DNA of 64,000 nt from the NCBI RefSeq assembly GCF_032452875.1, contig NW_026893686.1:186001-250000 (forward strand). Direction: 5' to 3'. The notes under the pieces are model-generated. The model was not told the DNA's origin. It saw only the letters and a list, made by a program, of their open reading frames with translations, and did no database searches. Source of the stretch: Bos javanicus (taxonomy: Eukaryota; Chordata; Mammalia; Artiodactyla; Bovidae). Both the position numbers and the translations under genes were made by a program. Below, one piece after another: positions 56,253-64,000 of this stretch (the first letter of the stretch is position 1; the number at the start of each line of letters is the position of its first letter).

Positions 56253-57620
56253 ACTGAGCATGCACTATTCACGTGGCAGATCATACACGGATCACGTGAT
56301 GATCATGCACTGATCACTTGGATATCATGCACTGATCACGTGGCTGATCATACACTGTTCACGTGTCTGACCATGCACTGATCACGTGGCTGATCATACA
56401 CTGCTCAGGTAACTGATCATGCACTGATCACGTGGCTATCATGCACTGATCACGTGGCTGAACATGCACTGTTCACGTGGCTGATCACACAATTGTCACG
56501 TGACATATCATGCACTGATCACGTGGCACTCATGCACTGATCACGTGGCTGATCATACTCTGCTCACGTAACTGATCATGCACACATCATGTGGCTATCA
56601 TGCACTGCTCACGTGGCTCGTCAAGGAATGATCACATAGCTACCATGTACTGTTCACGTGACTGATCATGTACTGATCACGTGACTGATCATGCACTGAT
56701 CAGGTGCTATCATGCTCTGCTCACGTGACTGATCATGCACTGATCACGTAATTGATCCTGCACTGATCACGTCGCTCATCATGCACTGATCACGTGGCTG
56801 ATCACACATGTATCACGTGACTGATCAAGCACTGATCACGTGGCTCTCATGCACTGATCACGTGGCTATCATGCACTGATCACGTTGATATCATGCACTG
56901 ATCACGTGGCTGATCACACACGTATCACATGACTGATCATGCACTGATCAGGTGGCTATCATGCTCTGCTCACGTGGCTGATCATGCAACGATCACGTAG
57001 CAACCATGTACTGGTCTCGTGACTGATCATGCACTGATCACGTGATTGATCCTGCACTGGTCAAGTGGCTCATCACGCAGAGATCCGGTGGCTGATAACA
57101 CACGTATCACGTGACTGATCATGTATAGATCACGTGACTAATCATGAAGTGACCACGGGGCTATCCTGCACTGATCACGTGGACATCATGCACTGATCAC
57201 GTGGCTGATCACACACGTATCACGGGACTGATCATGCACTGATCTAGTGGCTATCATGCACTGATCATGTGGCTATCATGCACTGATATCATGCACTGGT
57301 CACGTGGCTTATCACACACGTATCACGTGACTGATCATGCACTGATCATGTGGCTATCATGCACAGATCACTTGGCTGATCATGCAATGATCACGTAGCT
57401 ACCATGTACTGGTCACGTGACTGATCAAGCAATGATCACGTGGCTGATCATGCACTGATCACGTGACTGATCATGCACTGCTCACGTGGCTGATCATGCA
57501 ATGATCACGCAGCTACAATGTACTGGTCACATGACTGATCATGCACTGATCATGTAATTGATCATGCACTGATCACCTGGCTTATCATGCATTGATTATG
57601 TGATTCATCATGTGCTGATC
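56253..57620. repeat. A2-to-B spacer rich in CACACACGTATC monomers
   Basis: About 60 monomers, no gene. Matches 51435-52802 at an offset of 4,818 with a few substitutions. It contains the half-monomer deletion CACTGATATCATGC and the AGATCCGGTGGCTGATAAC variant. Confidence 0.9.
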
Positions 57621-57891
57621 ATGTTTGGTGTCATACCCTGATCATGTGCCTCTGGAGGCAATGAACAAAGAGTTGAGTAGGCAGGAATCAGTAGGCAATA
57701 ATCATGGAACTCAGCTCTGAGAAATCATGCTGCTCAGCTGGCAATAATCAAGTAGATGATCAGGCAGGAATTATGCAGCACAGATGGCAATTGTCAAGGA
57801 GATGACAGGCAGGAATCGTACAGCTCAGTTGGCAATTGTCAAGCAGATGAGCAGACAGTAATCACGAGGCTCAGCAGGCCCTGATCACGTG
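57621..57891. repeat. Diverged block B, second subtype
   Basis: Like 52803, with private AGATGATCAGGC and CACGAGGCTC. It starts the first unit of the 2,498-bp HOR. Confidence 0.9.
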
Positions 57892-58659
57892 ACTGAGCAT
57901 GCAGTGTTCACGTGGCTGATCACACACCTATCACGTGAATGACCATGCACTGATCACGTGGCTCTCATGCACTGATGACGTGGCTGATCATGCACTGATC
58001 ATGTGACTGATCATGCACTGATCACGTAGCTATCTTGCACTGGTCACTTGGCTGATCATACACTCATCACGGGACTGATCTTGCACTGATTGCGGCGCTC
58101 TCATGCATTGACTACATGACTCCACATGCACTGATCACGTGCATGATCATGCACTGATCACGTGACTGACCATGCACTGATCACGTGACTGATCATGCAC
58201 TGATCACGTGGCTATCATGCACTGATCATTTGGCTGGTCATACACGGATCATGTGCCTGGTCATGCACTGATCATGTGGCTGATCATGCACTGATCACGT
58301 GACTGATCATGCACTGATCACGTGTCTATCATGCACTGATCACGTGGCTAACATGCACAGATCATGTGGCTGATCATGCAATGATCACGTAGCTACCATG
58401 TACTGGTCACGTGACTGATCATGCACTGATCACGTGGCTGATCATGCACTGATCACGTGACTGATCATGCACTGATCACGTGGCTGATCATGAACTGATC
58501 ACGTGGCTATCATTCACTGCTCACGTGGCTGATCATGCAATGATCACGCAGCTACCATGTACTGGTCACATGACTGATCATGCACAGATCACGTACTTGA
58601 TCATGCACTGATCACCTGGCTTATCATGCATTGATCATGTGACTCATTATGTGCTGATC
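57892..58659. repeat. Plain to moderately diverged array
   Basis: About 33 monomers, no gene. Starts with the CACACACC flank, passes through TTGCGGCGC and CATTTGGCTGGTC variants, and ends in cleaner monomers before the next block. Confidence 0.9.
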
Positions 58660-58934
58660 ATGTTTGATGTCATACATTGATCATGTGCCTCTGGAGGCAA
58701 TGAACACAGAGCTGAGTAGGCAGGAATCAGTCAGCAGGCAATAATCATGGAACTCAGCTCTGAGAAATCATGCTGCTCAGCTGGCAATAATCAAGTAGAT
58801 GAGCAGGCAGGAATTACGCAGCACAGGTGGCAAATGTCAAGGAGATGACAGGCAGGAATCGTGCAGCTCAGCTGGCAATTGTCAAGCAGATGAGCAGACA
58901 GTAATCACGCAGCTCAGCAGGCCCTGATCACGTG
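58660..58934. repeat. Diverged block B, 275-bp form
   Basis: Keeps AATCAGTCAGCAGG like the copies at 15.5 and 16.8 kb. Markers are TTTGATGTC, CATACATTGATC, GAACACAGAGC and GGCAAATGTC. Confidence 0.9.
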
Positions 58935-60118
58935 ACTGAGCATGCACTGTTCACGTGGATGATCACACACCTATCACGTGACTGATCATGCACTTATCAC
59001 GTGGCTCTCCTGCACTGATCACGTGATTGCGCATGCACTGATCACATAATTGTATGCACTGATCACGTGGCTATCATGCACTGATGACGTGGGTGATCAT
59101 GCACTGATCATGTGACTGATCATGCACTGATCACGTAGCTATCTTGCAGTGATCACTTGGCTGATCATACACTCATCACGGGACTGATCATGCACTGATC
59201 ACGGCGCTATCATGCATTGATGACATGACTCAACATGCACTGATCACCTGGATGATCATACACTGATCACGTGACTGATCTTGCACTGATCATGTGACTG
59301 ATCATGCACTGATCACATGGCTGATCATGCACTGATCACGTGGCTATCATGCACTGCTCACGTGGCAATCATGCACTGATCACGTGGCTGATCACGCAAT
59401 GATCACGTAGCTACCATGTACTGGTCACGTGACTGATCAAGCACTGATCACGTGGCTCTCATGCACTGATCACGTGGCTATCATGCACTGATCACGTGGA
59501 TATCATGCACTGATCACGTGGCTGATCACACAGGTATCACATGACTGATCATGCACTGATCAGGTGGCTATCATGCTCTGCTCACGTGGCTGATCATGCA
59601 ATGATCACGTAGCAACCATGTACTGATCTCGTGACTGATCATGCACTGATCACGTGATTGATCCTGCACTGGTCACGTGGCTCATCACACACAGATCCGG
59701 TGGCTGATAACACACGTATCACGTGACTGATCATGTATAGATCACGTGACTAATCATGAAGTGACCACGTGGCTATCCTGCACTGATCACGTGGACATCA
59801 TGCCCTGATCACGTGGCTGATCACACACATATCACGTGACTGATCATGCACTGATCTAGTGGCTATCATGCACTGATCATGTGGCTATCATGCACTGATA
59901 TCATGCACTGGTCACGTGGCTTATCACACACGTATCACGTGACTGATCATGCACTGATCACGTGGCTATCATGCACAGATCACGTGGCTGATCATGCAAT
60001 GATCACGTAGCTACAATGTACTGGTCACATGACTGATCATGCACTGATCATGTAATTGATCATGCACTGATCACCTGGCTTATCATGCATTGATTATGTG
60101 ATTCATCATGTGCTGATC
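58935..60118. repeat. Diverged array
   Basis: About 51 monomers, no gene. Includes CATAATTGTATGC (part of a monomer lost) near 59045, CACGGCGCTATC, and a CACACAGGTATC group whose sequence returns at 63.5-64.0 kb. Confidence 0.9.
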
Positions 60119-60389
60119 ATGTTTGGTGTCATACACTGATCATGTGCCTCTGGAGGCAATGAACAAAGAGCTGAGTAGGCAGGAATCAGTAGGCAATAAT
60201 CATGGAACTCAGCTGTGAGAAATCATGCTGCTCAGCTGGCAATAATCAAGTAGATGAGCCGGCAGGAATTATGCAGCACAGATGGCAATTGTCAAGGAGA
60301 TGACAGGCAGGAATCGTACAGCTCAGTTGGCAATTGTCAAGCAGATGAGCAGACAGTAATCACGAAGCTCAGCAGGCCCTGATCACGTG
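60119..60389. repeat. Diverged block B, second subtype
   Basis: Matches 57621 in subtype, but keeps CATACACTGATC and CTCAGCTGTGAG and has private GAGCCGGCAGG. Confidence 0.9.
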
Positions 60390-61157
60390 ACTGAGCATGC
60401 AGTGTTCACGTGGCTGATCACACACCTATCACGTGAATGACCATGCACTGATCACGTGGCTCTCATGCACTGATGACGTGGCTGATCATGCACTGATCAT
60501 GTGACTGATCATGCACTGATCACGTAGCTATCTTGCACTGGTCACTTGGCTGATCATACACTCATTACGGGACTGATCTTGCACTGATTGCGGCGCTATC
60601 ATGCATTGACTACATGACTCCACATGCACTGATCACGTGCATGATCATGCACTGATCACGTGACTGACCATGCACTGATCACGTGACTGATCATGCACTG
60701 ATCACGTGGCTATCATGCACTGATCATTTGGCTAGTCATACACTGATCATGTGCCTGGTCATGCACTGATCATGTGGCTGATCATGTACTGATCACGTGA
60801 CTGATCATGCACTGATCACGTGTCTATCATGCACTGATCACGTGGCTATCATGCACAGATCATGTGGCTGATCATGCAATGATCACGTAGCTACCATGTA
60901 CTGGTCACGTGACTGATCATGCACTGATCACGTGGCTGATCATGCACTGATCACGTGACTGATCATGCACTGATCACGTGGCTGATCATGAACTGATCAC
61001 GTGGCTATCATGCACTGCTCACGTGGCTGATCATGCAATGATCACGCAGCTACCATGTAGTGGTCACATGACTGATCATGCACAGATCACGTACTTGATC
61101 ATGCACTGATCACCTGGCTTATCATGCATTGATCATGTGACTCATTATGTGCTGATC
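60390..61157. repeat. Plain to moderately diverged array
   Basis: About 33 monomers, no gene. Same order of variants as 57892-58659 at an offset of 2,498, with scattered substitutions. Confidence 0.9.
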
Positions 61158-61432
61158 ATGTTTGGTGTCATACATTGATCATGTGCCTCTGGAGGCAATG
61201 AACACAGAGCTGAGTAGGCAGGAATCAGTCAGCAGGCAATAATCATGGAACTCAGCTCTGAGAAATCATGCTGCTCAGCTGGCAATAATCAAGTAGATGA
61301 GCAGGCAGGAATTACGCAGCACAGGTGGCAAATGTCAAGGAGATGACAGGCAGGAACCGTGCAGCTCAGCTGGCAATTGTCAAGCAGATGAGCAGACAGT
61401 AATCACGCAGCTCAGCAGGCCCTGATCACGTG
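61158..61432. repeat. Diverged block B, 275-bp form (last block)
   Basis: Partner of 58660 with TTTGGTGTC and private GGAACCGTGC. No further block occurs before the window ends. Confidence 0.9.
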
Positions 61433-64000
61433 ACTGAGCATGCACTGTTCACGTGGATGATCACACACCTATCACGTGACTGATCATGCAATTATCACGT
61501 GGCTCTCCTGCACTGATCACGTGATTGCGCATGCACTGATCACATAATTGTATGCACTGATCACGTGGCTATCATGCACTGATGACGTGGGTGATCATGC
61601 ACTGATCATGTGACTGATCATGCACTGATCACGTAGCTATCTTGCAGTGATCACTTGGCTGATCATACACTCATCACGAGACTGATCATGCACTGATCAC
61701 GGCGCTATCATGCATTGATGACATGACTCAACATGCACTGATCACCTGGATGATCATACACTGATCACGTGACTGATCATGCACTGATCATGTGACTGAC
61801 CATGCACTGATCTCGTGACTGATCATGCACTGATGAGTTGGCAATCATGCACTGATTACTTGGCTGATCATACACTGATCACATGACTGATAATGCACTG
61901 ATCATCTGGCTATCGTGCACTCATTACCTGGCTATCGTGCACTGATCACGTGGTTGATCATAAACTGATCACGAGACTGATCTTGCACTGATCACGTCTG
62001 TATCTTGCACTGATCTCCTGACTGCCCATGCAGTGATCACGTGGATAAACATACACTGATCATGTCACAGATCATGCAGTGATCACGCGGCTATCATGCA
62101 CTGCTCACGTGGCTGATCATGCAATGATCACGTAGCTACCATGTACTGGTCACGGGAGTGATCATGCACTGACCACGTATTGATCATACGCTGATCAGGT
62201 GACTTATCATGCACTGTTCACCTGACTGATCATGCACTGATCACGTGACTGATCATGCACTGATATCGTTGCTATCATGCACGGTTCACATGGCTGATCA
62301 TGCAATGATCACGTAGCTACCATGTACTGGTCACGTGACTATCATGCACTGATCACGTAATTGATCATGCACTGATCACGTGGCTGATCATGCACTAATC
62401 TCGTGACTGGTCATGCACTGATCACGTGGCTGATCACGCAATGAACACGTAGCTACCATGTACTGGTCACGTGACTGATCATGCACTGATCACGTGGCTG
62501 ATCATGCACTGATCACGTGGCTGATCATGCACTAATCTCGTGACTGGTCATGCACTGATCACGTGGCAATCATGCACTGATCACGTGGCAATCATGCACT
62601 ATTCACGTGGCTGATCACGCAATGATCACGTAGCTACCATGTACTGGTCACGTGACTGATCATGCACTGATCACGTAATTGATCCTGCACTGATCACATG
62701 GCGCATCACGCACTGATCCGGTGGCTGATCACACACGTATCATGTGACTGATCATGTACAGATCACGTGAATTATCATGAAGTGATCACGTGGCTACCCT
62801 TCACTGATCACGTGGATATCATGCACTGATCACGTGGCTGATCACACACGTATCACGTGACTGATCATGCACTGATCACGTGGCTATCATGCACTGATCA
62901 CGTGGCTATCATGCACTGATCACGTGGCTGATCATGCAATGATCACGTAGCTACCAAGCACTGGTCACGTGACTGATCATGCACTGATCAGGTAATTGAT
63001 CATGCACTGATCACGTGACTGATCATGCACTGATCACGTGGCTGATCATACACTGCTCAGGTAACTGATCATGCACTGATCACGTGGCTATCATGCACTG
63101 ATCACGTGGCTGAACATGCACTGTTCACGTGGCTGATCACACAACTGTCACGTGACATATCATGCACTGATCACGTGGCTGATCATACTCTGCTCACGTA
63201 ACTGATCATGCACACATCATGTGGCTATCATGCACTGCTCACGTAGCTCGTCAAGGAATGATCACATAGCTACCATGTACTGGTCACGTGACTGATCATG
63301 CACAGATCACGTAAATGATCAAGCACTGTTCACGTGACTGATCATGTACTGATCACGTGACTGATCATGCACTGAACAGGTGGCTATCATGCTCTGCTCA
63401 CGTGACTGATCGTGCACTGATCACGTAATTGATCCTGCACTGATCACGTGGCTCATCATGCACTGATCACGTGGCTGATCACACATGTATCACGTGACTG
63501 ATCAAGCACTGATCACGTGGCTCTCATGCACTGATCACGTGGCTATCATGCACTGATCACGTGGATATCATGCACTGATCACGTGGCTGATCACACAGGT
63601 ATCACATGACTGATCATGCACTGATCAGGTGGCTATCATGCTCTGCTCACGTGGCTGATCATGCAATGATCACGTAGCAACCATGTACTGATCTCGTGAC
63701 TGATCATGCACTGATCACGTGATTGATCCTGCACTGGTCACGTGGCTCATCACACACAGATCCGGTGGCTGATAACACACGTATCACGTGACTGATCATG
63801 TATAGATCACGTGACTAATCATGAAGTGACCACGTGGCTATCCTGCACTGATCACGTGGACATCATGCACTGATCACGTGGCTGATCACACACATGTCAC
63901 GTGACTGATCATGCACTGATCTAGTGGCTATCATGCACTGATCATGTGGCTATCATGCACTGATATCATGCACTGGTCACGTGGCTTATCACACACGTAT
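61433..64000. repeat. Mosaic array at the right end
   Basis: About 112 monomers, no gene. 61832-62340 matches the GATGAGTTGGCAATC module of 13451-13960. 62680-62980 resembles 15000-15270. 63040-63480 matches the A2 flank at 56390-56820. 63490-64000 matches 59425-59935 at an offset of 4,065. The stretch is thus built from pieces of at least four parts of the window. Confidence 0.88.

Larger units (their letters stand above)
55018..57620. repeat. HOR unit 7 (partial, last A-containing unit)
   Basis: Block starts are A1 55018 and A2 55974, only 956 bp apart. A large part of the A1-A2 spacer is missing near 55490 (CGTGCACTGATTGCGG elsewhere, here CGTGCACTGATCACG). After the B block at 57621 no further A block follows. 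Confidence 0.88.
57621..62616. repeat. Second higher-order repeat, 2,498 bp
   Basis: B blocks start at 57621, 58660, 60119 and 61158, spaced 1,039, 1,459 and 1,039. Both the first and third and the second and fourth are therefore 2,498 bp apart. Each pair matches in subtype: first and third are the 271-bp form with CGTACAGCTCAG, second and fourth the 275-bp form with GAACACAGAGC. The second unit departs from the first within about 0.5 kb after the last block, so the end is approximate. Confidence 0.88.
1..64000. repeat. Satellite DNA array of 22-23 bp monomers (whole window)
   Basis: Every part of the window reads as head-to-tail monomers of 22 or 23 bases. A 12-base half ACTGATCACGTG alternates with an 11-base half GCTGATCATGC (or ACTGATCATGC). 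The 22-base form lacks one G and reads GCTATCATGC. Other frequent variants are CACGTAATTGATC, CACGTAGCTACCATG with TACTGGTCACG, and CAATGATCACG. All monomers point the same way and I saw no inversion. Neither end of the array is reached. No unique sequence, coding gene, RNA gene or mobile element interrupts it. The frequent CATGTG and CACATG derivatives of CACGTG suggest CpG methylation and hence a vertebrate or plant genome. The species and the satellite family name cannot be fixed from the sequence alone. Confidence 0.97.

Noticed and set aside
1..64000. CRISPR array (short regular repeats)
   Set aside because: Units of 22-23 bp are directly adjacent with no unique spacers between them, and no cas gene is present.
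1..64000. Plasmid iterons or a GATC-rich bacterial replication origin
   Set aside because: 22-bp iterons and GATC clusters fit superficially, but origins have a handful of copies beside a rep gene or DnaA boxes. Here there are thousands of copies, no genes for 64 kb, and CpG-decay variants typical of methylating eukaryotes.
1..64000. Yeast centromere element CDEI (RTCACRTG, Cbf1 site), matched by ATCACGTG
   Set aside because: The match follows from any ATCACGTG E-box. No CDEII/CDEIII arrangement is present and point centromeres are not satellite arrays.
1..64000. Known centromeric or telomeric landmarks (17-base CENP-B box, TTAGGG repeats, GGAAT satellite)
   Set aside because: I looked for the CENP-B core pattern, telomere repeats and GGAAT tracts and saw none. 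GGAAT occurs only singly inside blocks (GCAGGAATC).
1..64000. tRNA, rRNA or other structured RNA genes
   Set aside because: The palindromes TGATCA and CACGTG give local hairpins in any window, but no cloverleaf, conserved rRNA segment or Pol III box arrangement was seen outside chance matches.

Overview
The window is one continuous block of eukaryotic satellite DNA, with no supportable gene of any kind. It consists of head-to-tail copies of a 22-23 bp monomer, roughly 2,800 of them across 64 kb. The monomer is itself two related halves, a 12-base half ACTGATCACGTG and an 11-base half GCTGATCATGC that share CTGATCA. The array runs off both ends of the window. I saw no transposon, RNA gene, telomere repeat, CRISPR array or unique spacer. 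CACGTG cores are often decayed to CATGTG or CACATG, the signature of CpG methylation, so a vertebrate (or plant) heterochromatic locus is most likely. From memory only, and unverified, it resembles the minor human/primate satellites catalogued in repeat databases (HSAT5 would be the first comparison).

About 38 times the plain array is interrupted by a strongly diverged block of about 271-279 bp. The blocks keep the 23-bp register and are old relatives of the same monomer, not insertions. Type A (21 copies, 279 bp) and type B (17 copies, 271-275 bp) differ by a 4-base deletion and diagnostic substitutions. All short open frames in the window are one TTG-initiated frame inside the A blocks and are judged not to be genes.

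Layout: (1) 1-12.7 kb, plain array with very uniform monomers, containing a 1,724-bp tandem duplication at 1-3.0 kb and five A blocks and one A/B-intermediate block. (2) 12.7-18.5 kb, a diverged older layer with a 453-bp duplication and two 275-bp B blocks. (3) 18.5-57.6 kb, a higher-order repeat (HOR) zone with block order A1-A2-B. Two canonical 4,566-bp units are near-identical, and others are remodelled to 4,246, 4,976, 6,334, 6,311 and 5,501 bp by internal duplication or deletion. (4) 57.6-62.7 kb, a second HOR of 2,498 bp with two B blocks per unit. (5) 62.7-64 kb, a mosaic of the preceding types. Sequence modules at 13-15.3 kb reappear at 61.8-63 kb, so the HOR zone appears to have expanded inside an older array.

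There are no genes to work together. The notable biology is repeat evolution at three nested scales (about 11.5 bp, 23 bp, 1.2-6.3 kb) and an extreme density of the palindromic E-box CACGTG, which could make the locus a methylation-sensitive binding platform for bHLH-zipper proteins. That last point is inference.
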